Shown: positions 9,272-19,209, counted from the first letter of the stretch. The stretch is 64,000 bases of DNA from Cyclobacterium jeungdonense (GCF_010994275.1 NZ_WMCD01000001.1:310001-374000); one strand, 5' to 3'. The notes: generated from the letters alone by a model not told the origin. Translations and numbers: made by a program.

Positions 9272-10405
9272 ATGAGTTTTTCCAATCTCGGCCTTTCTAC
9301 TCCACTGCAAGAAGCTATAAGCAAAGCAAACTACGAAAATCCTTCCCCCATTCAAATCAAAGCGATTCCTGCTATTTTGAATAAGAAAGATGTTTGGGGT
9401 TTGGCGCCAACGGGATCTGGAAAAACAGCAGCTTATGTGTTGCCAATATTGGAAATGTTTCAGGCAAAACCCACTGTAAAAAGCAGATCCATGCCGGTGC
9501 TGGTGCTTGTTCCTACCCGGGAACTGGCCACTCAAGTAGAAGAAACGGTAAGCGTTTTCAGTGAATTTTTACCAAGAAAAGTAAAATCCATGGCGGTTTA
9601 TGGAGGGGTTTCCATCAATCCCCAAATGGTAAACCTCTATGGTACCGAAATACTGATTGCAACCCCTGGCCGGTTACTGGATTTAATATCAAAAAATGCG
9701 GTGGACTTGTCCGAGTTGGAAATTCTGATTCTGGATGAGGCCGATAAGATGCTCAACCTTGGATTTAAGGAAGAAGTGGATGAAATCCTGTCAAGTTTGC
9801 CTAAAAAGCGTCAGAATATCCTTTTTTCTGCTACTATGGACGAACCAGTGGAGGGCTTAACGGCCAAACTGCTTCGCCATCCGGTAAGAATAGAAATAGC
9901 GCAAGATATAGTAACCCCAGCCCAAATCAAGCAATCGGCCTATTTGGTAACACCCGAAAATAAAGGACCATTACTAAGGTTTTTGATCAATGAAGGAAAT
10001 TGGGAGCAGGTTTTGATTTTTACCAGTTCAAAAAGGGCTGCAGATAATCTTGCGGCCAAATTAGAAAAACATGGAATTCAGGCGCAGTCTTTTCATGGGG
10101 ATAAAAGTCAGGGTGCCCGAACAGCGTCTCTACACAGTTTTAAAAAGGGAACTTTAAGGGTTTTGGTGGCCACTGATCTTGCCGCCAGGGGTATCGATAT
10201 TCAGTTTTTGCCTTATGTGGTCAATTATGAATTGCCACGCTCCCCCAAAGATTACATTCATCGGATCGGTCGGACAGGCAGGGCTGGATCTGAAGGAGAG
10301 GCCATTTCCCTGATATCGGAGGAAGACGCGCATCATTTCAAGGTCATTCAGAAAAAAATGAAACGTAGGGTAGAATTGATTGATTCAAGGAATTTGGGCT
10401 TTTAA
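9272..10405 (+). CDS. DEAD-box ATP-dependent RNA helicase (RhlE/DbpA-like)
   Basis: A 377-residue RNA helicase core with almost no C-terminal extension. It has a Q motif (LGLS... YENPSPIQ, residues 6-28), Walker A APTGSGKT (45-52), PTRELA, TPGRLLDL, DEAD, SAT, then the second RecA domain with FHGDKSQ, ATDLAARGID and HRIGRTGR. It would remodel RNA duplexes in ribosome assembly or mRNA decay. The ATG at 9272 is chosen because the Q motif starts directly after it; a TTG 18 bases upstream is also in frame. The product ends soon after the HRIGRTGR motif, without the basic tail seen in many RhlE proteins. Confidence 0.93.
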   Translation: MSFSNLGLSTPLQEAISKANYENPSPIQIKAIPAILNKKDVWGLAPTGSGKTAAYVLPILEMFQAKPTVKSRSMPVLVLVPTRELATQVEETVSVFSEFLPRKVKSMAVYGGVSINPQMVNLYGTEILIATPGRLLDLISKNAVDLSELEILILDEADKMLNLGFKEEVDEILSSLPKKRQNILFSATMDEPVEGLTAKLLRHPVRIEIAQDIVTPAQIKQSAYLVTPENKGPLLRFLINEGNWEQVLIFTSSKRAADNLAAKLEKHGIQAQSFHGDKSQGARTASLHSFKKGTLRVLVATDLAARGIDIQFLPYVVNYELPRSPKDYIHRIGRTGRAGSEGEAISLISEEDAHHFKVIQKKMKRRVELIDSRNLGF

Positions 10406-10660
10406 AATGTATATTTCTTTCTGGGCCTAAAAGGTCTTCATTTGATTTTTTTGACTTTGCGCGATTCCTTTTTTTGATACCTTATTTGATCACTTTTATA
10501 GAGTAGATAGCCTGATACATTTTCCCTGACAGGAAGAACAGCGGCAGTAAACGTACACAAATTGGAGATTTATTGTGTATTCAGTATTTCGCATTGGGAT
10601 ACCCATTCGAGGGACTACCCATCCATTTTCAATAGCTAATTTTTCTTTCAGGGCCCCCTG

Positions 10661-11980
10661 TCAGGAATAAAGGGGGAGTCTTGTTTTCCATTTACCTTTG
10701 GTAAAATCGGGGAAATCTACCGGCCTGCTTTTATCCGCTACTGAATTTCCCGTAAGTGGGATAATCGCGGCACTCGTTACCGAATCATACACGTCCCAGT
10801 CCGGTTGTTTATTTCCCTGCAAGGCAAGGACCAGTCGGTGCCAATTAATGGGAGTTTGGGTCATTCCACCACTGCCGTGTCCGCGAATGGCTCCTCCTAT
10901 CCGTTCCGGAGGGCTATAGTTTTTCATGATCTCTTGCTCGTATTCTTCTAAATAAGCCGCTGCGGGTTCCCATTGATGTTCCCTGGGACTTCTGCCTTCA
11001 ATGTAAATTCGCTGGGAATCCCTTTCCTTTAAATAAATCCCTTTGGTACCCTGGAGCCGGAAACTTTCCCTGGGGTGGGGGGTATGGGTATCGTGATTTA
11101 GAGTTATCATTTTTCCTTTTACGGTACGTATTAGGGAAGCGTTGTAATCTCCGAGGGCCATTTCCATATTGGCATACGGATGTTTTTCTCCGTATTGAGC
11201 TCTGGCATAATCGTTAAGCATACCCGATTTCGTACTCATAGAAACCAGGTAATCAAATCTGTCCCCATGGTTGATGTCCAGTACAGGCATCATGTTTCTC
11301 ATGGGATGGTCGGGATATAAGTTCCCGTTTTTGTCTATAGCAGGTTGTAATCTCCAGGGTTCTTCTTCCGGATTAAACTTCACCATCCTCAGGTCATGGA
11401 TATACCCGCTCTCTACATGAAGGATATCTCCTAAAAGTCCTTTTCGAACCATATTGAGCATGGTAAGGTCTCCGAATCCGCCCAGTACAATGCTGGCCCA
11501 CTTTCCAGTACTTTCAAAGGTTTCTACCAGTTCCCACGCTTCTTCAAGGGTTTGGGCAAGGGGTACCTCACAGGCGGCATGCTTTCCATTTTTCATAGCA
11601 GCCAGACATACTGGTGCATGCGTATCCCAGGGAGTAGCACATATTACAGCATCCAGTTCCTCCTGCTCACATAATCTTATAAAATCGGTCGGACCCCTAT
11701 CGTACAGGTTGGGGCTTGGCTGACCAGATTCCTCAATCCATCTTTTGGCCTGGTAAAGGTTTTTGGGATCGATATCACAAATGGCAGGAATTTCTATCCC
11801 TGAAATGCCAAGAGCCGTATCTAAATGGTAAGAACCCCGTCCTCCAATACCTATAAAACCCAGTCTCAGGTTTTTTTTGAGGTCTGAAGCCTTGGATTGA
11901 TTTGTTAGCAAGCCTGTGGAAAAGCCACCGAGGGCGAGAGCTGATAACTTGAGAAAATTTCTTCGGTCAAGATAATTCAT
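10661..11980 (-). CDS. GH109-like Gfo/Idh/MocA protein, Tat-exported (putative alpha-N-acetylgalactosaminidase)
   Basis: A 439-residue exported protein with a Tat signal (RRNFLKLSALALGG at the N-terminus) and a Rossmann NAD-binding start (RLGFIGIGGRGSYH). The usual Gfo/Idh motif EKP is replaced by EVP (GKHAACEVPLAQ), as in GH109 glycosidases. Further GH109-like blocks are LNMVRKGLLGDILHVESGY, IHDLR, GNLYPDHP, NHDTHTPHPRESF and the C-terminal PVDFPDFTKGKW. By that family's NAD-assisted elimination mechanism it would remove alpha-linked N-acetylgalactosamine or a related sugar in the periplasm. It lies 27 bases downstream of an amidohydrolase gene on the same strand, so they probably form an operon. 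Substrate identity is inferred. Confidence 0.82.
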   Translation of the reverse strand: MNYLDRRNFLKLSALALGGFSTGLLTNQSKASDLKKNLRLGFIGIGGRGSYHLDTALGISGIEIPAICDIDPKNLYQAKRWIEESGQPSPNLYDRGPTDFIRLCEQEELDAVICATPWDTHAPVCLAAMKNGKHAACEVPLAQTLEEAWELVETFESTGKWASIVLGGFGDLTMLNMVRKGLLGDILHVESGYIHDLRMVKFNPEEEPWRLQPAIDKNGNLYPDHPMRNMMPVLDINHGDRFDYLVSMSTKSGMLNDYARAQYGEKHPYANMEMALGDYNASLIRTVKGKMITLNHDTHTPHPRESFRLQGTKGIYLKERDSQRIYIEGRSPREHQWEPAAAYLEEYEQEIMKNYSPPERIGGAIRGHGSGGMTQTPINWHRLVLALQGNKQPDWDVYDSVTSAAIIPLTGNSVADKSRPVDFPDFTKGKWKTRLPLYS

Positions 11981-12007
11981 GGTTTTTAAATTCTTAGGTT
12001 TTAAAAA

Positions 12008-13183
12008 CTAATGGAGAAGTCCCGGATACCATTTTTCAGCATTGGTCCGATAAATTTTATCTACCACTGTCCTGGGTAGCTTCAAGCCTTTAAATGTACC
12101 TTTGACTTTCGGCACCGTCATTTCATCGTCCCCAGTGAAAAATTGCCAATGCCTTAACCAAACCTCGTGGGCATGGTTTGCAATTTCTTCCGGGTCGGTC
12201 AACCCTTTGGCCTGAATGTCGGATGCCCCGGCTCTCAGATCCGTTCCGTAAATAAGCCTGTCCTGGTAGTTAATAAAAAAGTCTCGCACTCCTTTCCAAT
12301 TGGTGATGGCCTGGTATTGAAGGTGTGAAATGCGTTCTGCCATGTCCACAGCCATATTGGGAAACTGGTCAAGTCTTTTCGCCAATTCATTGACATCGTA
12401 TTCCAAGCTTCCCAAATGTGCTCCAACAAATCGTAGATTGGGATTATTGGCCAACATTTGATCCCGAGCACTAATTTGGTCCTCATAGGTTGGGAAATCC
12501 GGGAAATTATACATGTGATACCTGGGATTTTCCCGAAAATAATCCCTGTCCCCCTGTACCGTCATTTCCTCTAGCGGCAACCAGGTGTTTTTGGGTTCTC
12601 CAAGATGACCTAGTAAAGTAATGTCTTTCTCGATTAACAACTGTAGGATGGGTTCAAACTTTTCATCAGTGATCATCACCAATTCGCCGTGTTCATTTTT
12701 CAATTCCATCCCTATGTTTTTCCAAACTTTTACCGCTATGGCTCCATTGGAAATGGATTTTTCCAAATAGGCCATGGTATTCGTTTCCCAATCTTTCTTA
12801 TTAAATCCCTCCAGGGAAAAGGTCGTGCCATAGGTAACGATATCCGGAAATTCGCCGATGAGTTTCAATGAAAAATTTTCCTGTGCTTCCGGCGTCCTGC
12901 TTGGAGAGGTATACACACTTACGTTCAGCAATCTAAAGTGATCCCGTGCCGCCTGCCGTATAAAAATGGTATCGAAATCGGTTCTTAGATGTACGTGGGC
13001 ATCAATTTTTTTCACACGATCAAAATCCGCCAGGGAATAATAGGTGTCATGCGTAGGTTCATTCATTTCCGCTTTTTCTTGAGGTGATTGACAGAACGTA
13101 TAAAGAGTTATTAGGTAGAGGGGAAAAATTAACGATTTGAATACTAAAGCCTTAATTTTCATGGTTCTTAACTTCTTCGTCAT
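12008..13183 (-). CDS. Exported amidohydrolase-2 family protein
   Basis: A 391-residue metal-dependent hydrolase of the amidohydrolase-2 (TIM-barrel) type. After a hydrophobic N-terminal signal (about residues 14-31) come the metal-binding HVHL pair (H63, H65), then LLGHLGEP, FVGAHLGSLEYD and a late YGTDLRAG aspartate motif, in the usual barrel order. Family members hydrolyse or decarboxylate small ring compounds or lactones; the substrate here is unknown. It is transcribed with the GH109-like gene, divergently from the locus B sigma gene. A second ATG at 13162 gives a shorter signal peptide and is equally possible. Confidence 0.8.
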   Translation of the reverse strand: MTKKLRTMKIKALVFKSLIFPLYLITLYTFCQSPQEKAEMNEPTHDTYYSLADFDRVKKIDAHVHLRTDFDTIFIRQAARDHFRLLNVSVYTSPSRTPEAQENFSLKLIGEFPDIVTYGTTFSLEGFNKKDWETNTMAYLEKSISNGAIAVKVWKNIGMELKNEHGELVMITDEKFEPILQLLIEKDITLLGHLGEPKNTWLPLEEMTVQGDRDYFRENPRYHMYNFPDFPTYEDQISARDQMLANNPNLRFVGAHLGSLEYDVNELAKRLDQFPNMAVDMAERISHLQYQAITNWKGVRDFFINYQDRLIYGTDLRAGASDIQAKGLTDPEEIANHAHEVWLRHWQFFTGDDEMTVPKVKGTFKGLKLPRTVVDKIYRTNAEKWYPGLLH

Positions 13184-13567
13184 TTTGGATGAATTAAATT
13201 AGCTAAATCAATTAGTTATTCTGGTAAAATTTTGAAAAAATTATCTTTTTGAAACAAAAAATAATGAATTTTAATTGAACTGGATTACAAAATGGTTAGG
13301 TGCAGGTAACGTTATTCTTTTCCCGGAGTGAAGGGGTTGACCCTCAACAGGATGCTCAACAAAATGATAGTAGGTGTAAAACTGGGAAGGATCGGAATTT
13401 CTTTAAAGGTGGAAAAAACAATCATTCGTTTGGCGTTTATGAGGTATTGATTTCACCGAATATATGTGCAGAATTAAAAAGAGGAATTTTATTTATAAAA
13501 TTTGATTTTTTTTAAATTTATAGCGATAATTAGATATTGAAACCAGTATTTACCCAAAATATCCATC
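13184..13567. promoter_or_regulatory. Divergent control region with a duplicated 15-base motif
   Basis: This 384-base AT-rich gap separates the minus-strand amidohydrolase gene from the plus-strand locus B sigma gene and must hold promoters for both. Bases 13518-13532 read TTATAGCGATAATTA; the identical 15 bases occur at 31403-31417 at almost the same distance before the decayed sigma remnant of locus D. A short open frame at 13300-13515 has no recognisable features. Confidence 0.45.
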
Positions 13568-14167
13568 GTGAAAATCCAGGAAAACCCTATTTCTTTTCAA
13601 AATTGGGACGACTTTTGGTTGCTTTTAAGGAAGGGTGACAGAAAGGGCCTGGAGGGAATATACAGGCTTTTTTCCCATGAACTTTTTAAATATGGACTGG
13701 CTCTGGTGAATGATGAAGCATTTATTCAAGACTGCATTCAGGAAGTTTTTATCGACCTTTGGAAATATCACCCAAGCTTACAAAGGGCAGATAATGTAAA
13801 AGTTTACCTGTTTAAATCCCTATCCCATAAAATCTACCGGGAGAGTAAAAAGAAAGGCAAATGGAAAATGGAAGGCCTGGATGATTTGGGTGCCATCTCC
13901 TATTCCATTGAATCCATGGAAAGTACACTTATTGGGATTCAACGGGAAGAGGGGATTCAGCGGAAGTTGGCCAACGGTATCGATAATTTGCCACTTAGAC
14001 AAAAGCAGGTCATCCAATTGCTGTTTTTTGAGCAGTTTTCCTATGAGGAAGTTTCAAAAATGATGGGCATCAACCTTCGATCGGTATATACACTTGCCTG
14101 GAAAGCCATCAGCAGCCTGAAAAAGTATGTGGTCTCCCTTGCGGGAATATTTTTATTGATTTTATAA
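13568..14167 (+). CDS. ECF sigma-70 factor (locus B), GTG start
   Basis: A 199-residue RNA polymerase sigma factor of the Bacteroidota FecI-like group. Region 2 is at about residues 30-95 (YRLFSHELFKYGLAL, DCIQEVFIDLWKYHPSL), and region 4 at about 135-185 (LPLRQKQVIQLLFFEQFSYE, EVSKMMGINLRSVYTLAWKA). The GTG at 13568 is chosen because no ATG lies upstream in frame and the locus D remnant starts the same way (GTG AAA ATC). The protein ends in a strongly hydrophobic tail (VVSLAGIFLLIL). FecR, SusC and SusD follow on the same strand, so it probably activates that operon when released from FecR. Confidence 0.92.
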   Translation: MKIQENPISFQNWDDFWLLLRKGDRKGLEGIYRLFSHELFKYGLALVNDEAFIQDCIQEVFIDLWKYHPSLQRADNVKVYLFKSLSHKIYRESKKKGKWKMEGLDDLGAISYSIESMESTLIGIQREEGIQRKLANGIDNLPLRQKQVIQLLFFEQFSYEEVSKMMGINLRSVYTLAWKAISSLKKYVVSLAGIFLLIL

Positions 14168-14396
14168 TTTATTTTATTCCATCCGGTACAAATTGCTCCT
14201 AAATTGGCGTTTGTTTCGCCTTCTTTCAAATGAGTCTCCGGGCCACATATGTATTGTGGAATTTTATATGTTATTGGAATAACAGATTTAAGAGGTACAA
14301 AAATATAACCAATAATTGTATTAATTTACGAAAAGCGGGTGGGCCGACAAAAAACCGGGGAGCGTAGGGGGTCCGTGGGGGGAAGGATTTTTTTGT

Positions 14397-14437
14397 CTTG
14401 ACTTTTTTGTTTCTTTTTGGGTCAAGCCAAAAAGAAA
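14397..14437. repeat. Possible pseudoknot element in the 430-base sigma-FecR gap
   Basis: TTTCTTTTTGG (14410-14420) pairs perfectly with CCAAAAAGAAA (14427-14437), leaving the 6-base loop GTCAAG (14421-14426). That loop is complementary to CTTGAC at 14397-14402, so the RNA could fold as an H-type pseudoknot or switch between two stems. I recall similar repeats in other Cytophagales genomes but could not check. The rest of the gap 14168-14597 shows no gene. Confidence 0.45.
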
Positions 14438-14597
14438 GAGAACATAGGGTTAATTATCTGAATTTATCTCAAAAAATAAAAGCAGGTAAACTCATTAATT
14501 ACCGTAATACCCTTACCCAGTCATTTTAACCTTTTTCAAAAATTTAAAATATTTTTCTTTTCGAAGGATAACTTTATCATCCCCTTGTCTCCTTTGT

Positions 14598-15707
14598 ATG
14601 AATACCAATTTTATGTGCAAGCGAGATTATACGACAGAAGATTTTGTATTGGACCCCGAATTCCAAAAATGGGTATTGTTTCCTGATACTGAGGCCAAAA
14701 CCTATTGGGAAGCATATATTCGTACCAATCCGGGCAAGCATAAAGAAATGGTGGTGGCCAGAAAACTGGTGCTAAATATTTCCAGAAAAACCCGGCAAGT
14801 AGAAAATTCCCGTATTCAGCAAACCTGGAAAGTCATCGATCAGGCGTTAGATGAAATTCAACAGGAAAATCAGAGCAAAAAAGTAATCCCTTTGGATTCA
14901 TCCACTACGCTTAGGCGATTTGAGAAAAGTCAGGGCAGGGGGTACAGCAGATCCTTGCAGCTTTACCGACTGGCAGGGATTTTAGTAATAGTGTTTACCT
15001 TGTCTTTTCTTATTCATTTTTATTTAGCCGAACCGATCCCCGCGCAAGTGGAAATTCCGGTTGAATACGAAGAACATTCGACTCCCCCAGGTGTGAAATC
15101 CAATCTTACCTTGCAAGACGGCTCCAAGGTTATCCTCAACTCTGGTAGTTCCCTTCGCTATATCAAAAATTTCGAACCTCATCGTCGGGTATTAGAGTTA
15201 CGGGGAGAAGCGTTTTTTGAGGTAGCAAACGACCAGGATCGGCCGTTCACCGTCAAAACCGGTCCGGTTACCACCACTGCCCTGGGTACCTCTTTTAATA
15301 TCAAGTCCTATGAAAATGAATCCCTTGATATTTCCTTGGTTACAGGCCTGGTAGTAGTCAACCACGATTCGATCCCATCGCAACAGGTTAATCTAAGGAA
15401 AGGAGAAGGGCTACAAATTGATTTGAAAGGGGAGCGGTTGGAAAGAGTTCGGTTTGACGAAAACAGGGTATTGGCCTGGACGGATAAAACCATTGTATTT
15501 GACCGCAGCCCCATGCCTGAGATTAAACGCGTTTTGGAAAATTGGTACGGGGTCACCATTCGGTTTTCCAATCCGCCCAGGAAAGATTTGGAAGTATCGG
15601 GCCGGTTTCACAACCAAACATTGGAGAACGTATTGGAAGGGCTGAGTTATTCTGCCCGATTTGATTTTAGGATTGATAAAGACCAGGTAACCTTAAATTT
15701 TAAATAA
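14598..15707 (+). CDS. FecR-family anti-sigma factor (locus B)
   Basis: A 369-residue single-pass membrane regulator. The cytoplasmic part begins with the typical TTEDFVLDPEFQKWV motif, the membrane helix is at about 123-144, the FecR core follows (EEHSTPPGVKSNLTLQDGSK, VILNSGSSLRY, GEAFFEV, TTTALGTSFNIK), and a DUF4974-type C-terminus closes it (LENWYGVTI, LENVLEGLSYSARFDFRI). It should hold the upstream sigma factor inactive until SusC signals through STN. Sequence blocks are closely shared with the locus E FecR, so the two are paralogues. It lies 430 bases after the sigma gene, an unusually large gap for such a pair. Confidence 0.94.
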   Translation: MNTNFMCKRDYTTEDFVLDPEFQKWVLFPDTEAKTYWEAYIRTNPGKHKEMVVARKLVLNISRKTRQVENSRIQQTWKVIDQALDEIQQENQSKKVIPLDSSTTLRRFEKSQGRGYSRSLQLYRLAGILVIVFTLSFLIHFYLAEPIPAQVEIPVEYEEHSTPPGVKSNLTLQDGSKVILNSGSSLRYIKNFEPHRRVLELRGEAFFEVANDQDRPFTVKTGPVTTTALGTSFNIKSYENESLDISLVTGLVVVNHDSIPSQQVNLRKGEGLQIDLKGERLERVRFDENRVLAWTDKTIVFDRSPMPEIKRVLENWYGVTIRFSNPPRKDLEVSGRFHNQTLENVLEGLSYSARFDFRIDKDQVTLNFK

Positions 15708-15786
15708 AAACACGCCTATGGACAAAACCTGACGAACAAAATGGAAAAAGGGCCACAAGTGCGTCAACACCTATGACCCCAATGTA

Positions 15787-15819
15787 AGCGGAAACCGGGA
15801 CGGCCATCCCTGTTCCGCT
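15787..15819 (+). promoter_or_regulatory. Hairpin between FecR and SusC (locus B)
   Basis: AGCGGAA (15787-15793) pairs with TTCCGCT (15813-15819); inside, after a small internal loop, GGGA pairs with TCCC. No T-run follows. It occupies the same FecR-SusC interval as the hairpins of loci A and E. Confidence 0.4.
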
Positions 15820-15853
15820 AAATGTTTATTTAACAAACAAACAATGTAAAGAT

Positions 15854-18800
15854 ATGAAAAAATGCCTACTTAAGCATGTAATTTACATGAGCAAATTATT
15901 TACCCTGGCTTTCACCCTACAATGCCTCAGCATGAGTTTGCTGCTTGCCTGGAACGGCAATGCACAGGTGAAAAGTATAGAAGAAGTAAACGTGAACCTT
16001 TCACTAAATGGGGTAAAGGTAGAAACAGCCTTTAAAGAACTGGAGAAGATAACGGATTTCAATTTTGTTTTTGCCGGCAGGGAAATCCAGAACAGTCCAT
16101 TGGTGACCATAGAAAGCAATGGTGAAAGCCTATATAACCTGCTGGTTTCCATTGCCACCCAAACCAACCTCCGTTTCAAACAGGTCAACGAGACCATCCA
16201 TGTCAAAAATTCAGAACAGGGAAATTTGATTGGACTGGTGGAGTTAGAAGTTGTAACGATCTCGGGGAGGGTAACCGATGAAAATGGGGACCCTTTACCA
16301 GGGGCTACGATTACGGTGCTTGGCACCACCAGTGGAACAGTTTCAGATTTGGATGGAAATTATTCTTTGACGGTGGAGGAAGGATCGACTTTGGTCTTTT
16401 CGTATATAGGTTACCTGGCCCAGCGCATTACGGTAGGTAATCAATCTACTATTAATGTAAGTTTGGAACCCGATGCTTCTTCGCTTGAGGAAGTCGTAGT
16501 AGTGGGATATGGAGAGGTTAAAAAAAGTGACTTAACGGGTGCTGTCGGTTCCGTTGATTCAGAGGATATAATCAGGCAAAATCCGGTTCAGGCAGCGAGG
16601 GCACTGCAAGGGCAGGTAGCCGGTGTTAATGTGAATAAAATCAATTCCCGACCGGGCTCGGATTATACCATTGATATCCGGGGACTTCAATCGATCGGTT
16701 TCAGTAATGAGCCCTTGATTGTAATTGATGGGGTGATGGGAGGAAGGTTAAATACCTTGAATCCAAGTGACATTGCCTCGATGGATGTTTTGAAAGATGC
16801 TTCTTCTTCTGCTATTTATGGTGCCCGTGGTGCTAATGGGGTAATTATTATAACTACGAAAAAAGGAGTTCAGGGTAAAACTAAAGTTACATACGAAGGA
16901 TATGCTGGGGTCAAAACTCCTGCTTTTTTACCCGACCTCATGAATGCGCAGGAGTTTTATACGGCCTATAACGACGTGGTCCTGGCCGAAAATCCCAATG
17001 CTCAGGTGATTTGGACAACTGCCCAATTGGAAAATGTTCAAAATGGAAGATCCGTTAATTGGGTGGATGAAGTTACTGATCCTTCCCTTCAGACCAGTCA
17101 TGTGATTGCTCTTTCCGGTGGGAATGAAAACACTACCCATTATTTTTCGGCAGGCTATTTAAACGAAAAAGGAAATGTTCTTTATACGGGCTTTGAAAGA
17201 TTTAATCTGAAAGGTAGCGCGGACAGCAAATTAAATGAGGTGGTTAAAGTCGGTTTTAACACCTATTATACCTACAGCATTCTTAATACGGGTTCATTTG
17301 AAACACTAAGAAATGCCTACAGGGCGAGGCCCACCGGCACCATTTATTTTGACGATTTGAGTAATCCCACCGAAACCAATGATAAAAATGTGGATGGATA
17401 CGCTTTTTGGATGGGAATCAAAGATACCCAGGTCAATAATCCCCTGACGGAGGTTGCCGCTAAAAATTTTCAGGATGAAACCAGGGTTTCCAGCTTTCTC
17501 GGAAATGCCTATGTCGAATTGACTCCTTTTGAAGGATTTTCGTTCAGGTCTTCCATGTCGGCCTCTGTTTTTAATAGCAGGAGAGGCGAATTCAGAGGAG
17601 CAGATTCCAAGAGCAGGTTAAATAGACTTCCAAGTGCAGGTAATGACTTTAGTTTTAATGGTTCCTATACCTGGGACAATATCCTGAATTATAAATTGAA
17701 GCGTGGATCACATGATCTGAATTTTACAGCGGTGCAAAGTGCACTTCAGGAAAGGTTTGAAAGTTCCATGATAAGGGTGGAAAACCTGGCATATAACTCT
17801 AGTTTTTACGCACTGAATACCGCGGCCCAAATCAATGGGGTGGGGAGCGACCTGGTGGAAAGATCCATTTTGTCTTATATGGGCAGGCTTAATTATATCT
17901 TTAATGAAAAGTACCTGCTAACCCTTACCGGAAGGTATGATGGATCCTCGGTATTAGCCGAAGGTAATCAATGGGCTTTTTTCCCATCCGCAGCCATTGC
18001 GTATAGGGTTGGAGATGAAGCCTTTATTCAGAATTTGAATTTGTTTTCAGATTTGAAAATCAGGTTGAGTTATGGCAGGGTGGGAAATGACGTCGTAGCC
18101 CCTTACAGCACCCAGGCATATTTGAACAGGACTGCCTATGATTTTGACGGAAATCCTGCATTCGGCTATGCCCCGAGGAATATAGGTAATTCGGAATTAC
18201 GATGGGAAAATAGCGAAGAATTCAACCTGGGTATTAACATGGGGTTTTTGGAAAACCGGATCAATGCAGAAGTTGAACTTTATAATAAAAAAACCAATGA
18301 CCTGATTCAGAATGTGGCTATCCCTACTTCCCTTGGTTTTGGAGCCGTAACATCTAACGTGGGTAAATTGCTAAACCGTGGAATTGAAGTGACCGTCAAC
18401 TCGGTTAATGTTCAAACCCAAAATTTCAGGTGGAATACCACCATTAATTTCTCCTCCAATCACAATGAAATTTTAGAGTTGTATGGAGGCACTGTTCAAG
18501 AAGATATCGCCAACAGACTTTTTGTAGGTCATTCCTTAAGGTCCAACTACTACTATGAATTTGATGGTATTTGGCAGTTGGATGAAGCAGAAGAAGCCTT
18601 ATCCTATGGGCAGGTTCCCGGATCGGTAAAGGTAGTTGATCAGAATAATGACGGATTGATCTCCTCTTCTGAAGGGATTGATGATCGGGTTATTTTGGGA
18701 AACCAGTTGCCTAAATGGATGGCTGGAATTAATAATATGTTTACTTACAAAAATTGGGACTTATCTGTTTTTATCTATACACGGCAGGGCGTTCAGTTCA

Positions 18801-19177
18801 GAAATAGCTTGTTACAGGGGACCATGGGTGAACTAGGAAGTAATCGCTACAATAGATTAAATCTCAATTATTGGACTGAAAATAATCCAACCAATGATTA
18901 CTTTGGTGTATGGCAAAATAACCCTTTCCGGGAGGCTATTCAATACAAGGATGCCAGCTTTTGGAGAATTTCTAACATTACGCTAGGGTATACCTTACCA
19001 CCTGGCTTGCTCAATACCATTAAATTCAGTAATCTAAGGCTGTACGGTCAGGCTAACAATGTATTCGTTTTCACCAGAGAAAAAAATATTTGGATGGATC
19101 CTGAGTTCAATTCCAGTACCTACCAAGATGATGTACCCCATTCCATTTTCCAGTTTGGTGTAAGTGCATCTTTCTAA
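15854..19177 (+). CDS. SusC/RagA-type TonB-dependent receptor with STN domain (locus B)
   Basis: An outer-membrane importer of 1107 residues. Signal peptide ends near GNAQ (about residue 38); the STN domain covers about 45-120 (AFKELEKITDFNFVFAGREI ... TNLRFKQVNETIHVK); then the carboxypeptidase-regulatory-like domain (SGRVTDENGDPLPGATITVL), TonB box region EEVVVVGYGEVKKSD, plug and barrel. It follows FecR and precedes SusD by 32 bases. Its N-terminus is the closest relative in the window of the locus D SusC and serves as a reference for showing what that protein has lost. The ligand is unknown. Confidence 0.95.
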   Translation: MKKCLLKHVIYMSKLFTLAFTLQCLSMSLLLAWNGNAQVKSIEEVNVNLSLNGVKVETAFKELEKITDFNFVFAGREIQNSPLVTIESNGESLYNLLVSIATQTNLRFKQVNETIHVKNSEQGNLIGLVELEVVTISGRVTDENGDPLPGATITVLGTTSGTVSDLDGNYSLTVEEGSTLVFSYIGYLAQRITVGNQSTINVSLEPDASSLEEVVVVGYGEVKKSDLTGAVGSVDSEDIIRQNPVQAARALQGQVAGVNVNKINSRPGSDYTIDIRGLQSIGFSNEPLIVIDGVMGGRLNTLNPSDIASMDVLKDASSSAIYGARGANGVIIITTKKGVQGKTKVTYEGYAGVKTPAFLPDLMNAQEFYTAYNDVVLAENPNAQVIWTTAQLENVQNGRSVNWVDEVTDPSLQTSHVIALSGGNENTTHYFSAGYLNEKGNVLYTGFERFNLKGSADSKLNEVVKVGFNTYYTYSILNTGSFETLRNAYRARPTGTIYFDDLSNPTETNDKNVDGYAFWMGIKDTQVNNPLTEVAAKNFQDETRVSSFLGNAYVELTPFEGFSFRSSMSASVFNSRRGEFRGADSKSRLNRLPSAGNDFSFNGSYTWDNILNYKLKRGSHDLNFTAVQSALQERFESSMIRVENLAYNSSFYALNTAAQINGVGSDLVERSILSYMGRLNYIFNEKYLLTLTGRYDGSSVLAEGNQWAFFPSAAIAYRVGDEAFIQNLNLFSDLKIRLSYGRVGNDVVAPYSTQAYLNRTAYDFDGNPAFGYAPRNIGNSELRWENSEEFNLGINMGFLENRINAEVELYNKKTNDLIQNVAIPTSLGFGAVTSNVGKLLNRGIEVTVNSVNVQTQNFRWNTTINFSSNHNEILELYGGTVQEDIANRLFVGHSLRSNYYYEFDGIWQLDEAEEALSYGQVPGSVKVVDQNNDGLISSSEGIDDRVILGNQLPKWMAGINNMFTYKNWDLSVFIYTRQGVQFRNSLLQGTMGELGSNRYNRLNLNYWTENNPTNDYFGVWQNNPFREAIQYKDASFWRISNITLGYTLPPGLLNTIKFSNLRLYGQANNVFVFTREKNIWMDPEFNSSTYQDDVPHSIFQFGVSASF

Positions 19178-19209
19178 TTTCTCTTCCTGATATTTAAAAT
19201 AGTTACAAA

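Noticed and set aside
10525..10665. Inverted CCTGACAGG/CCTGTCAGG pair flanking the gap behind the helicase
   Set aside because: The 9-base arms are about 120 bases apart and the stem would be weak; likely chance.
13300..13515. 71-codon open frame before the locus B sigma gene
   Set aside because: No domain, signal peptide or paralogue is visible, and it lies in the AT-rich divergent control region.
15883..16329. 148-codon minus-strand open frame antisense to the locus B SusC start
   Set aside because: Similar antisense frames appear opposite the same conserved region in other SusC genes, as expected from shared codon patterns.
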